Of a stretch of DNA of 64,000 nucleotides, positions 45,590 through 54,930 are shown in pieces. A model generated the notes under the pieces. The model was not told where the DNA came from. It saw only the letters and a program-made list of their open reading frames with translations, and did not search any database. Made by a program: the position numbers and the translations under genes. The stretch comes from Clostridia bacterium. Its GTDB lineage: Bacteria > Bacillota > Clostridia > Acetivibrionales > JAFADI01. Within the stretch, counting starts at the first letter, position 1. The number at the start of each line of letters is the position of its first letter. The stretch covers positions 1 through 64,000 of the forward strand of contig JAOAAU010000147.1 in NCBI GenBank assembly GCA_026418695.1. The letters run 5' to 3'.

Positions 45590-46555
45590 CTATATCAATC
45601 TTTCTTCCCCGATTTTTTTTGCCGTATAGTTCGCCATTAGCAACAGGATAATGTTTGCGATACTTTTAAAGATGCCGGCTGCCGTACCCAGCGAATAATT
45701 TCCGTTTCCAATTCCATATCGTAGAACGAATATATCGATCGTATCCGACCAATCCAAAACCATGCCGTTTCTCAGCAGGTACTGTGCTTCAAAGCCGGAA
45801 TTCAGGATATTTCCGATGCTCATGATCAAAAGGACCATAATGGTAGGCCTGATTCCCTGAAGTGTGATATACCTCATTTTATGAAACCGATTGGCACCGT
45901 CTATTTCGGCAGCTTCGTACAAGGCAGGATCAATTGCGGCAATTGCTGCTAAATAGATGATCGTATTCCAGCCTACTTCCTTCCAAACATTGGCTGCTCC
46001 AATGACACCCCAGAAATACTCCCCTTTGCTCAGCCACAGAATGGGTGCATCAATGATATGCAGCTTCATCAGGACCTCATTTACAATTCCTCCTTCTGTT
46101 GAAAGGCAGGTCTGAACAATACTCGCTACGATAACCCAGGAGAGGAAGTGGGGCAGGTAGGATATGGTCTGTATGGTTCTTTTAAACAACATGTTTTTTA
46201 ATTCATTCAGCAGCAAGGCCAGGATGATGGCTGTTACAAAGCTTAGCACAAGATTGATTACGCTCATTGCGATGGTATTCCTGAGCATTCTGATAAACCG
46301 CTCATCTGTAAATAAAAATTCAAACTGCTTGAATCCAACCCACTGCTGCTCAAAAATCCCTTTGGCAGGCGTATAGCTCTGAAAAGCGGTAAGCCAGCCC
46401 CAAAGCGGAGCGTATGAAAACAAAAGGATATATAATAAAAACGGAAACGACATGAATATCAGCTGCTTCTGATGCACGATCGTCTTCCAGCTTATTCTCA
46501 TTTTTGGATTGGATACTTCAAGGATATTTTCAGTTCTTAACTTGATGTTTGGCAT
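45590..46555 (-). CDS. LplB-type ABC importer permease (importer 3)
   Basis: This 321-residue six-helix permease has EAA loop YEAAEIDGANRFHKMRYITL followed by QGIRP. The usual Leu-Pro at the end of that motif is Leu-Gln here, which is unusual but in a tolerant position. GGGGGAG precedes the ATG. A 332-nt gap with several palindromes separates it from the binding-protein gene upstream. Confidence 0.92.
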   Translation of the reverse strand: MPNIKLRTENILEVSNPKMRISWKTIVHQKQLIFMSFPFLLYILLFSYAPLWGWLTAFQSYTPAKGIFEQQWVGFKQFEFLFTDERFIRMLRNTIAMSVINLVLSFVTAIILALLLNELKNMLFKRTIQTISYLPHFLSWVIVASIVQTCLSTEGGIVNEVLMKLHIIDAPILWLSKGEYFWGVIGAANVWKEVGWNTIIYLAAIAAIDPALYEAAEIDGANRFHKMRYITLQGIRPTIMVLLIMSIGNILNSGFEAQYLLRNGMVLDWSDTIDIFVLRYGIGNGNYSLGTAAGIFKSIANIILLLMANYTAKKIGEERLI

Positions 46556-46591
46556 AGGATCTCCCCCATTAAGCTACAAATCTTTGTATAA

Positions 46592-46625
46592 ACGGAAGGT
46601 ACGCTCTCTTGAGCATACCTTCCGT
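46592..46625 (-). promoter_or_regulatory. 15-bp hairpin between binding-protein and permease genes
   Basis: ACGGAAGGTACGCTC (46592-46606) pairs with GAGCATACCTTCCGT (46611-46625) through a 4-nt loop with one G-U-type mismatch. No proper U-run follows. Such stems often protect the abundant binding-protein mRNA while lowering permease expression; that role is inferred. Confidence 0.5.
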
Positions 46626-46663
46626 AAAATCCCTTACAAATTATGTATGATAAATATCTTATC

Positions 46664-46875
46664 TGAGAAGAGTTATTGGTGAGGGAAATCTTCACTTGAC
46701 CCAAAAGGAATACCTCTGAAAAAAGTGCAACCAAGGTCAGGGGACACTCCTCTCTGAATATTTTGTATTCCTTTTGCGTTGAGGAATGTCCCCAATAGAA
46801 TTCTATGGAGACGTTTCCCCCGTACAGCAGCTTTTCGATGCAATTGAAGATTTCATGAGGCAATAGCTCTTCTCA
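46664..46875. repeat. composite inverted-repeat element containing a REP-like palindrome
   Basis: Ends matching TGAGAAGAG(T/C)TATTG (46664-46678 and, inverted, 46861-46875) enclose 212 bp. Inside are an inverted pair CAAAAGGAATAC (46702-46713 and 46765-46776) and a palindrome GGGGACACTCCTC/GAGGAATGTCCCC (46740-46752 and 46781-46793, one mismatch). There is no convincing gene; the open frame on the minus strand only spans the repeats. Confidence 0.5.
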
Positions 46876-46887
46876 AACCTTTAGATG

Positions 46888-48597
46888 TTATTTGACCGAC
46901 CAGTTCTTAATCCTCCACTGGATTTGCTCATTGATCCTGTCTTCATAGGATTTGACATCTGATTTCCTGATCTCTCCGACATATTCGTTCCAAGCCTTTT
47001 CAAAGTCTGCAGGCTTTGCCAGGATTACCTTCGGCAGATACTTCAAAGCCAAGTCATCCAGTTTTTTGTCCTGAACCTTCGCTGGTGAACCGTCCGGGAG
47101 AAGGATTTGCCATGCCGGATAGAATACCGGATTTTCCGGTGCCGGTGCGAAGAAATCCGCCCAAGTCTTATATCCGTATGCTCCCAAAAACTCTTTGTCG
47201 TACGGTTCCAAATTGTTGTAGAAATCCTCCGGCTGGTTTCCTGGATTTGCTGCATTTCCGTCACTTAGAACGTCGGTAACTTCGATCTTGGGAGAGATAT
47301 CCCACAAGTCGAAGGCCATGTTTGCCAATCTCCAGGCATTATCTAGATACTGAGCCTTTTGTTCTTTTGATTTGTGGAATCGGCCTTTATCATCCACGGT
47401 ATAATCGATATCCTTTTCTCCCCACTGTAAAAGGATCTGCCACTCTTCAGTCACCAATGCATCCAGAACCTTAAGTACTCTGACAGGATCTTTACATTTG
47501 GTGCTGATTCCCCAACCGTTCATCAGGTTCGGAAGCGGCCGGTCCATATACCATTCCTGGATGCTTGAATCAAATACAACCGGGCATGCTACATACATTC
47601 TTTCAAACTTTTTCTGAGTATGTAAGGACTCCTGTGCAAGACCGAAATTCCATCTCTGGTCAAACATCCCCAATACCCTTCCGGTCGAAAGCTTCTGAAT
47701 GTATTGGTCATACGTTAATACAAAGGTTTCTCTGTCGATCAGCCCCTGTGCATTCATTTCATTGAGTTTTTGATAATATCTTTTAGCATAGTCCTTGTCG
47801 GCAAAAATCTCAGCTTTGCCTGTCTTTGGATCTACGACGACATTACCGTCGTTCGGGTGTCCGATCAAATGCTGCGGAGCATTCTTCAGGCAGAAATCTC
47901 TCCACTCATGGCTGAGAATTTCAAACCCGATGGTTGGCTGTCCGTCAATGGTTGGGTATTTCTCCTTGTACTTCTTGATCAAATCAAAATATTCATCCAG
48001 GGTTTTTACTTTTGGATATCCAAATTCCTTGAGGACAGCTTTCTGGATATAGAATGCAGGTCCCATGAATTCAGTAAGCTGCTGTTTGGTTTTAACAATT
48101 CCGTAATTGGGCAGTAAGTAAATGTGACCATCATCCGGATCCTTTATCTTGTTCCAATCTTTTTCATAATGCTTCTTGAGGTTGGGAGCATGTTTCTCAA
48201 TAAGGTCTTCCAAAGGTATGTAGGTTTTTGCCGAAACAAACTTCTGATGTCCGGAAACCAAATCCGGATAATCTCCTCCGGCAACCATTACACCAATCTT
48301 TTGTTCCAGATCTCCAACAAGAAAATCGAATTTAAAGGTAGCACCCAGTTTGTCCTTAATCTTTTTATAGATTCGGTTGTCCGCTGTCGGTGCCTGGCCG
48401 GGCCTTCCTATAAATGCAGCAATCTCAATGGGTTTCGAGCTGTTATCCGTTGAGGTATCCGTGGTTTTGGTTTCAGTGCTTGCTGTCTCCTTTTTCTCCT
48501 GGGTGTTGTTGCTTCCGCCACATCCCGTTAAGACCATGCAAACTGCCAGCATAAGTGCCATGCCTGTTAAGAACAGCCTTCTTACTCTCTTTGTCAT
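46888..48597 (-). CDS. LplA-type lipoprotein binding protein (importer 3)
   Basis: This 569-residue protein has a signal peptide with lipobox Cys26 (MVLTGC), a Thr/Glu/Ser linker and a large two-lobed domain (AFIGRPGQAPTADNRIYKKI; LLQWGEKDIDYTVDDKGRFH near 430). It is longer than the LplA proteins of importers 1 and 2. It is the first structural gene after the regulators, with its own 136-nt leader region upstream. The ligand is unknown. Confidence 0.88.
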   Translation of the reverse strand: MTKRVRRLFLTGMALMLAVCMVLTGCGGSNNTQEKKETASTETKTTDTSTDNSSKPIEIAAFIGRPGQAPTADNRIYKKIKDKLGATFKFDFLVGDLEQKIGVMVAGGDYPDLVSGHQKFVSAKTYIPLEDLIEKHAPNLKKHYEKDWNKIKDPDDGHIYLLPNYGIVKTKQQLTEFMGPAFYIQKAVLKEFGYPKVKTLDEYFDLIKKYKEKYPTIDGQPTIGFEILSHEWRDFCLKNAPQHLIGHPNDGNVVVDPKTGKAEIFADKDYAKRYYQKLNEMNAQGLIDRETFVLTYDQYIQKLSTGRVLGMFDQRWNFGLAQESLHTQKKFERMYVACPVVFDSSIQEWYMDRPLPNLMNGWGISTKCKDPVRVLKVLDALVTEEWQILLQWGEKDIDYTVDDKGRFHKSKEQKAQYLDNAWRLANMAFDLWDISPKIEVTDVLSDGNAANPGNQPEDFYNNLEPYDKEFLGAYGYKTWADFFAPAPENPVFYPAWQILLPDGSPAKVQDKKLDDLALKYLPKVILAKPADFEKAWNEYVGEIRKSDVKSYEDRINEQIQWRIKNWSVK

Positions 48598-48733
48598 TCT
48601 GTAATCCCCCCATTATTATTTGGAACTATCCAAGTGGAACTATCTATATTGTAAATTCCATACAGGGTTTTTCAATTTCTCAAACTAAAGGTATACCCCC
48701 CAAAAATTTAAGTTGTTGTTAAAAACCCAAGTC

Positions 48734-50332
48734 TTAGGATTTAAGTCTTTGCTTATAATCCACCGGCTTCATCCCAGTGTATTTCTCAAAATGCTGGAGA
48801 AAACCCAGATATGTGTTATAGCCCAATGCTGCAGCGACCTCATGAGATTTCAGCGTGGTGGTGGCTAAAAGCTTTTTAGCCTCTTCTATCCGCAATTGAT
48901 GAATATACTCATTCAGCCGGACTCCAAATTTCCGGCTGAACAGCTGTCCGAGATATACAGGGTGCATATAGAGTTTTTTGGATATTTCCACAATGGTGAG
49001 GTTTCTTTTAAAGTTTTCCTTTACATATTCCTGAATTTTATAGACAGTATCGTTCAGGTTTCTTTGGTTCAAGCGCTGTATATATTCGCAGCAGTCCATG
49101 CAATAATCCGTAAGTAAGTCCTTGAATTCTTCAATCGTTATTTTTCTCTCCCACTGAGAAACCGGGTGCTTTTTGAGCACTTCCAAAGGACTGCCATTTG
49201 TTTTTCTGATGATGGCAAAGCTATGGTAAACAATCTGCACAACAAGCATTCGGACAACCTCCGGAGCAAGCCATACGGATTTAAAATATGAAAACATGGA
49301 GTTCAGAGAATCGATTAACCTTGAAACATTCATCTCCTCCAGCGCCTCTATTACATGGTTGACTTCATCGAGTTTTTCAAGCATTCTGCTAAGAGACTTT
49401 TCCTTGATATAATCGTAAAAAATCACACTATTGCGTTGATTAAAGAATTTATAATACAAAGCTTGCTGTGCGGTCCGGTAAGAATGCCGAATTGAGGCAA
49501 TATTTCCAACTGCCTCACCGACTCCTATATAAAATTCAATCCCCATCGCTTTTGCAATTTCGGTCCTTAGCTTCAAGAGCAAGCACTCAATTTCCTTACA
49601 GTCCTGGGAAGACTCTCGGATATCCATCACGATTCCACAGGAGTAAAAGCTGCATTCAATCATATAAGCCCGGAAGTAGTCTCGCAGCACCTGATCCATG
49701 ATATTTTTTAAGCTTTCATCCTCACCCTGCTGCTCCTGAATATGGATTGCTTCATGTTTTAGGTGGTGGCTGATGAAAGAGCAACAGTTTTCAAGGCGGA
49801 CATATCGCCATACCGATACCGTTCTGAGGTCATCCGCAAATGCTTCCATCTGATCTGACTCATCCGGACTATATGTTCCCAGTAACAGTTCATGTATTAT
49901 AGCGCAACAATCTTCCTTTGCTTTCCCATATCTTGACCTTTGCAGTTTCTCTTCCTCCTCAAATTTCCGGGATATTTTGTGTAGGATTTCTGACAGTTCA
50001 TCCCCAAAAACAGGCTTTAGAAGATAGTAATTGACGCCATACTGCAAAGCCCTTTTCGCATATTCAAATTCACTGTAGCCGCTCATAATCACAAATTCGA
50101 CTTTGTGCTCTGTATGCTTCCACACATGTTCTATCAGGTCCAAACCGTTGATAACAGGCATCATGATATCCGTGATCACCAGATGGGGCTGAAGCTTTTC
50201 GATTTGCCGGATCGCTTCTTCTCCATCCTGACAAATACCACAGATTTCATAACCAAGCTTTTCCCATTCTACCGCAAGCTTTAACCCCTCAATGGAAAGC
50301 ACCTCATCATCTACCAGCAATACCTTATACAT
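48734..50332 (-). CDS. YesN-type AraC response regulator, second of two (importer 3)
   Basis: This 532-residue protein has a receiver domain with Asp55 (LVITDIMMPVINGLDL), a central region (about 140-415) and an AraC domain (about 430-530; MHPVYLGQLFSRKFGVRLNE, YLGFLQHFEKYTGMKPVDY). Its start codon directly follows the kinase stop codon. It is clearly a paralogue of the regulator at 52163-53776: both begin M-x-KVLL-x-DDE, carry LEGLK- or IEGLK-type helices, and share Asp55 and the HPHLVITD-type strand. The two sit either side of one kinase gene. Confidence 0.93.
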   Translation of the reverse strand: MYKVLLVDDEVLSIEGLKLAVEWEKLGYEICGICQDGEEAIRQIEKLQPHLVITDIMMPVINGLDLIEHVWKHTEHKVEFVIMSGYSEFEYAKRALQYGVNYYLLKPVFGDELSEILHKISRKFEEEEKLQRSRYGKAKEDCCAIIHELLLGTYSPDESDQMEAFADDLRTVSVWRYVRLENCCSFISHHLKHEAIHIQEQQGEDESLKNIMDQVLRDYFRAYMIECSFYSCGIVMDIRESSQDCKEIECLLLKLRTEIAKAMGIEFYIGVGEAVGNIASIRHSYRTAQQALYYKFFNQRNSVIFYDYIKEKSLSRMLEKLDEVNHVIEALEEMNVSRLIDSLNSMFSYFKSVWLAPEVVRMLVVQIVYHSFAIIRKTNGSPLEVLKKHPVSQWERKITIEEFKDLLTDYCMDCCEYIQRLNQRNLNDTVYKIQEYVKENFKRNLTIVEISKKLYMHPVYLGQLFSRKFGVRLNEYIHQLRIEEAKKLLATTTLKSHEVAAALGYNTYLGFLQHFEKYTGMKPVDYKQRLKS

Positions 50333-52159
50333 CTAAACCAGCAGCTCCTCATTTTCAGATTGATCACTTGCTAACGGTATGCGAATCCAAATGCTAGTCC
50401 CTTGGTTTTCTGCACTTTTTATATCAAAAGATATCTTATCTCCGTAATACAACTTAAGTCGCCTGTAAATATTCCTTAAACCAATGCTTTCAGCGGTTTT
50501 TTCGGGTTTCGAAATATCAGCTAGAATCCCATTGACCCTTTCCTCAGTAATTCCGATTCCATTATCTTCGACCCTTACAACAACGTGCTTAGCTTCAAGG
50601 CAGACTTGAACCTGAATCCGCCCAATCCCTTTGATGGTTTGAATTCCGTGTTTACAGGCATTTTCCACCAAAGGCTGGATGGTCATTTTGGGGATGATCT
50701 GCTGTGAAACCTCTCTGTCCATGTTGATCACATAGTCAAATTTCTCACCAAACCGGAACTTCTCAATCTTCAGATACATTTCTGTAAAGGTCAATTCCTC
50801 CTCTACGGTTACCAGATCATCCTTCCAGCTTAGAAGCCTTCTGAGCGTTTTGGACAGGTATTTGATCACTTCGGTAATTTCCGTATAACCATTCTTCACC
50901 GAAGTCACAAGTAGAGCATTCAGAGTATTAAACAAGAAATGCGGGTTCATCTGGCTTTGCAGGAAATTCAGTTCCGCGCGGACTCTTTCAAGCTCAAGAT
51001 CTTTTTTCTGAATTTCCAACTTGTACACATTATTGATTAAGGTATTGATTTTCGAGGCCATCCGGTTGAAACTGCGGATCAATCCCCCGATTTCGTCCTT
51101 TCCTTCCGTCATGCTGATGAGATCAAACTGCTGGTTCTTCGCCTTTTCCATATGCTTCAACAGCTTTTTAATCCTGTAATTATAGGACCTCAGCATGATA
51201 ATCACCAGAAACGATGAAATCACGGTACTGATGATGGCTAGAAATACTACGTAGCTTCTTGCCCTGTTCATTGCCCTGACAATGGATGTTTTATCAGCGA
51301 TCCCCACCAATCTCCATCCTTTGATATATTCCGCATTTCCGAGGGCACGATCAAATAACATCTCTTTTTCCTGCTTATCACTTCGCCGTTTTAGCTCAAT
51401 GTCTTTAAAAAGACCGTTTTCCAAACTTCGATTTGTAGCACAGGCAATCCGGCCTTCCGAATCCAGAAGAAACAGCTCCAGGTAAGAAGATTCCCTGTTG
51501 AATATCCAATACAGCGGTGTCAGGTTAATATCAATTTTTACAATCATATCCGTTGAATTTTCCGTTGGATAGTCATTCAGTTTCTTCAGAACGCTGATAT
51601 GCTGAACATATGTGTTGACAGAATTCTCCCATGCTTCCTGGTAAGTATTCAGTATAATCTTGTTTTGATTCATCATAGCGTCTTTATACCATTGACTGCT
51701 CCGAACAGAATCATCAATATTGAAGTAACACCCTCCATTCAGTATGGTTGGGTTATTGGCGTATATTCGGAGATTTCCGATCTGACTGTATATAGGGATA
51801 AATTTTGCAAACTTTTCCCGGAGTATCCGGTCGTAGACTTCATAAAACTCACTTTCGTCCGCATATCTTCTGTCCAGCGCTTCATACACTATCCGATCAG
51901 TAGAGATGGAATAGCTCGCGTATACGCATCCGTCGATCAATGCAATGATGTCCGATCTAGCCCGGTCCATGGAGATCCTGAGGTTTTCTTCCTCCCTTTC
52001 CCTGGCCGTATTGGACAGATTATCAAGGAATATCAGATTGATTGTAATAATCGGGACCAAAACACATAAAAGGTAAATCAAAAGAAATTTGTAATTCAAT
52101 GCGATATCATTAATTCTATTTATAAATGCTCCTCGTACTTTCATTCCTTTTTCCCCCAA
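50333..52159 (-). CDS. YesM-type sensor histidine kinase (importer 3)
   Basis: This 608-residue protein has a membrane helix at about 25-45, an extracellular sensor (about 48-300), a second helix (about 302-325), HAMP (about 328-380), His407 in MNPHFLFNT and a HATPase domain (ENACKHG, EDNGIGI). It is the only kinase in an operon with two YesN-type regulators, with gaps of 3 nt and 0 nt to them, so it must serve both or one of them has another partner. Confidence 0.93.
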   Translation of the reverse strand: MGEKGMKVRGAFINRINDIALNYKFLLIYLLCVLVPIITINLIFLDNLSNTAREREEENLRISMDRARSDIIALIDGCVYASYSISTDRIVYEALDRRYADESEFYEVYDRILREKFAKFIPIYSQIGNLRIYANNPTILNGGCYFNIDDSVRSSQWYKDAMMNQNKIILNTYQEAWENSVNTYVQHISVLKKLNDYPTENSTDMIVKIDINLTPLYWIFNRESSYLELFLLDSEGRIACATNRSLENGLFKDIELKRRSDKQEKEMLFDRALGNAEYIKGWRLVGIADKTSIVRAMNRARSYVVFLAIISTVISSFLVIIMLRSYNYRIKKLLKHMEKAKNQQFDLISMTEGKDEIGGLIRSFNRMASKINTLINNVYKLEIQKKDLELERVRAELNFLQSQMNPHFLFNTLNALLVTSVKNGYTEITEVIKYLSKTLRRLLSWKDDLVTVEEELTFTEMYLKIEKFRFGEKFDYVINMDREVSQQIIPKMTIQPLVENACKHGIQTIKGIGRIQVQVCLEAKHVVVRVEDNGIGITEERVNGILADISKPEKTAESIGLRNIYRRLKLYYGDKISFDIKSAENQGTSIWIRIPLASDQSENEELLV

Positions 52160-52162
52160 GCT

Positions 52163-53776
52163 TTATATAGATTTATCCTTTATCACCGGGGTTGCCTTTT
52201 GGCCAGCCCAATTCCTTTTATAGTCTGAAGGCAGGCATTTGGTGATGGCTTTAAACTTGGCTGTGAAGTACTCGGCATCATGATAACCGACCGTCTGTGC
52301 TATTTCATTCATTTTCATAGGGGTTCTTTGAAGCAGCTTCTTTGCTTCACCGATTCGGACAAAATGCAGATACTCATTGAACGACATCCCTGTATTTTTC
52401 TTAAACAGCTGTCCAAGATAGACCGGGTTCAAATAAAACTGTTTTGCCAGTTCTTGAAGCTTCAAATCCTCTGAGTAATGAAGGAGAATATACTGTTTTA
52501 TCTCTGAAATAACATCTTTCGTTGTTTCTTGAGGAGATTGTTCAAATTTTTCTATGAGTCGCTTGCAAAATTGCAAACATCCTTTTTTTAATTTTGCCAG
52601 GGTTGTACTTTCCATGTCCTGATTGAATTCCAGAAGTTCCTCAGATAGGCCCTCCATACTTCCATTTCTGCTTCGTACAAGCTGAATCCCTTCAAACTGC
52701 AGGTTGTTTACAAACATTTTTACTGTTTCCGGAGCAGTGAAACTCTTTGAAAAGCTGCTGAATACCTGATCAATTTTTCTGTGGAGTCCTTCCATATTTC
52801 CATTTCTGATATCTTCCCGCATTCCACTGGCATCTATGTCACAAAGGTCATAACATAGAGGTGTACCCCGAACTTCTTTATAGTTGATAGTACTGTCTTC
52901 TCCTTTAAAAAATTTGTACTTTAGTGCCAAGGAAGCTTGTTCATATACTTTTTGTAAAGATTCTATTCCCTTCACCTCATCACTGATGGCTACAGATATG
53001 CTGCTTCGAAATTCATTCATGATCTTTTCTCGAATTTGCTGAATGCAGGTTTCCAGTGAAAAAGCTCCTTTCATTCCTTTATTCGCAAGGATGAAAAACC
53101 TTCCTTCATTGTCTTCAAACAAATGCAAGACATTCCTTAGCCCCAAAACATCTTTAATTGCAGATGAAATCCTCTTTTTCCGCTCCAAGACCTCGACTCT
53201 CTCTGCATCTCTGGAGTCTCGAGCCGGATGATCCAATTCTATAAGCACACATTGAATTGCTTCTTCATCTCCGATATCCAGTATGAATTTGATTCTCTTA
53301 TACAGGGATTGTTTTTTTTCTCCATGAATTATTCGATATACATCATTGTTGATAATAAAAGCCAGCTGCTGATTGGTTGCTTCTTCTGACAAATATGCCT
53401 CACGAAGTTGTTTTGCAACTCTGTTGATAACAGTATTCAGTTCTTCATCATCCAGGGGCTTAAGAATATAATCGCTTACACTATACCGCATGGCGGCTTG
53501 TATATAGGAAAACTCATCATATCCGCTCAGGATGATGAACTTTGAACAGATCATGGCGGACTGGGAAACAGTTTTTATCAACTGCAGGCCATCCATGGCC
53601 GGCATTCTGATGTCTGTGATGACTAAATGGGGATTGCATGCTTTTATAATCTCTAACGCATCTTCTCCATTGGTTGCCTCACCACAAATGGAGAAGCCAT
53701 AACGTCCCCAATCCACCATGATTTTCAATCCTTCAAGGACAGAGGGTTCATCATCTATCAGAAGCACCTTAAACAA
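52163..53776 (-). CDS. YesN-type AraC response regulator, first of two (importer 3)
   Basis: This 537-residue protein has a receiver with Asp55 (LVITDIRMPAMDGLQL), a central region (about 140-415) and an AraC domain (about 425-525; LNPVYLGQLFKKNTGMSFNE, EYFTAKFKAITKCLPSDY). The start is a TTG with AAGGTG 8 nt upstream and leads directly into the conserved receiver start FKVLLIDDEPS. It leads the operon RR-HK-RR-binding protein-LplB-LplC. Confidence 0.92.
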   Translation of the reverse strand: MFKVLLIDDEPSVLEGLKIMVDWGRYGFSICGEATNGEDALEIIKACNPHLVITDIRMPAMDGLQLIKTVSQSAMICSKFIILSGYDEFSYIQAAMRYSVSDYILKPLDDEELNTVINRVAKQLREAYLSEEATNQQLAFIINNDVYRIIHGEKKQSLYKRIKFILDIGDEEAIQCVLIELDHPARDSRDAERVEVLERKKRISSAIKDVLGLRNVLHLFEDNEGRFFILANKGMKGAFSLETCIQQIREKIMNEFRSSISVAISDEVKGIESLQKVYEQASLALKYKFFKGEDSTINYKEVRGTPLCYDLCDIDASGMREDIRNGNMEGLHRKIDQVFSSFSKSFTAPETVKMFVNNLQFEGIQLVRSRNGSMEGLSEELLEFNQDMESTTLAKLKKGCLQFCKRLIEKFEQSPQETTKDVISEIKQYILLHYSEDLKLQELAKQFYLNPVYLGQLFKKNTGMSFNEYLHFVRIGEAKKLLQRTPMKMNEIAQTVGYHDAEYFTAKFKAITKCLPSDYKRNWAGQKATPVIKDKSI

Positions 53777-53987
53777 TACCGTTCACCTTCCTAAACCGTC
53801 CAACGCAATCCAATGTAAAAAAGTTCTGTACGTAAGGCATAACGAAGATTGCATTAAATTCTGCTTTGTAATCTATCTTCAAAGGCTATATTGTAAATAA
53901 TTTACATTTATTATACAGGATGTCTACAGAAAGTTTGTGTATTTTTTTGACGTCTTGAGAGTATTTTTTTGCAGCAATAATAAAGAA

Positions 53988-54018
53988 AAGCCCGTAGGTT
54001 TAAAAACCTTACGGGCTT
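53988..54018 (-). terminator. intrinsic terminator of the sigma/anti-sigma operon
   Basis: AAGCCCGTAGGTT (53988-54000) pairs with AACCTTACGGGCTT (54005-54018) with one bulge. On the minus strand TTTTCTTTATT follows. It lies 67 nt past the DUF4367 gene. Confidence 0.8.
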
Positions 54019-54084
54019 CATTCAACAACACTTATTTAAGTGTTATCCTTTCAGATGCTGGGTATAATACACCTGCAATTAATG

Positions 54085-54930
54085 CTATTTGCTGGATTCT
54101 ATCATTGATTTAGCAGCCACCTCAAGTGTATCTAGATTTAGGTCTCCCAAATCGGATAGAATGTAATACAATCCACCCTGTTCCCATACAATGGCGTGCA
54201 TGGTTTTAATCTCTTTGGGCGGCCTGGTCACGTCATTTTCAAAAGCGCCTTCCCCTTTGGCGATATTCTCGTAGATGGGCATCGGCTGTTCACAATAAAC
54301 CAATGTTTTGTTTCCTAGCTTTATTTCCTGTCTGTTATCCCCTTTATCCTTCAGGTTCATATACTCAGGGCTTGGGTAATCTATTTCCTGAAGGAATATC
54401 AAGGATTTATCCTTCTTAAAAATAGCATTGATCCCCTTTTTACTGGAATCATCCCAGGTGATAACCCCTTTTCCATCCAGGACAAACCCACCTTTCAGAC
54501 TGGATGGTATTTTATCCGCAAAACCCACTTCCTTGGTCATATCCTTGTTTTCAGGATTTTTTGACATTAACGTAGTCGTAGTATGCATCTCCGCCCTGTC
54601 ATCCGGAATTTGAACCGCTTTATACTTCCCGTCCTCCCCTTTTACTACGGTATAAATCATGGAAACGGCCTGCTGAGCCATGGCTCTTACCGGCTGAACA
54701 AATGCCACAACGAGCGCGAGAGCAATAATTGCACAGGATGCTGTTGCAATTGTTCTCCCAACAACTGAATGCTTGAATAATTTATAATTTGAATTCATCC
54801 TATACCCCTCACTTTTTGCTTTTAATCTGGATTTTGCTCCGACCAGCGGCCCATTGCCAAGTTCAAAACCGCTTTCCCCTTCTGTCAGGGCATTCTTGAT
54901 CAACTTCTCAAACTGCATCTCATTATTCAT
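54085..54930 (-). CDS. probable anti-sigma factor with DUF4367-like domain
   Basis: This protein of about 281 residues has a cytoplasmic N-terminus (about 1-55, MNNEMQFEKLIKNALTEGE), a single membrane helix (about 58-80, TIATASCAIIALALVVAF) and an extracellular part ending in a DUF4367-like domain (WEQGGLYYILSDLGDLNLDT). I set the start at the ATG at 54930, which overlaps the sigma-factor stop region and has AAGGAG upstream. This gene order and topology are typical of membrane anti-sigma factors that hold their ECF sigma factor until an envelope signal arrives. Function is inferred from context. Confidence 0.78.
   Translation of the reverse strand: MNNEMQFEKLIKNALTEGESGFELGNGPLVGAKSRLKAKSEGYRMNSNYKLFKHSVVGRTIATASCAIIALALVVAFVQPVRAMAQQAVSMIYTVVKGEDGKYKAVQIPDDRAEMHTTTTLMSKNPENKDMTKEVGFADKIPSSLKGGFVLDGKGVITWDDSSKKGINAIFKKDKSLIFLQEIDYPSPEYMNLKDKGDNRQEIKLGNKTLVYCEQPMPIYENIAKGEGAFENDVTRPPKEIKTMHAIVWEQGGLYYILSDLGDLNLDTLEVAAKSMIESSK

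Noticed and set aside
46537-46863. 108-codon open frame on the minus strand in the importer 3 gap
   Set aside because: It has no ribosome binding site, runs through the nested inverted repeats and overlaps the next gene's start; the composition follows the repeats rather than a protein.
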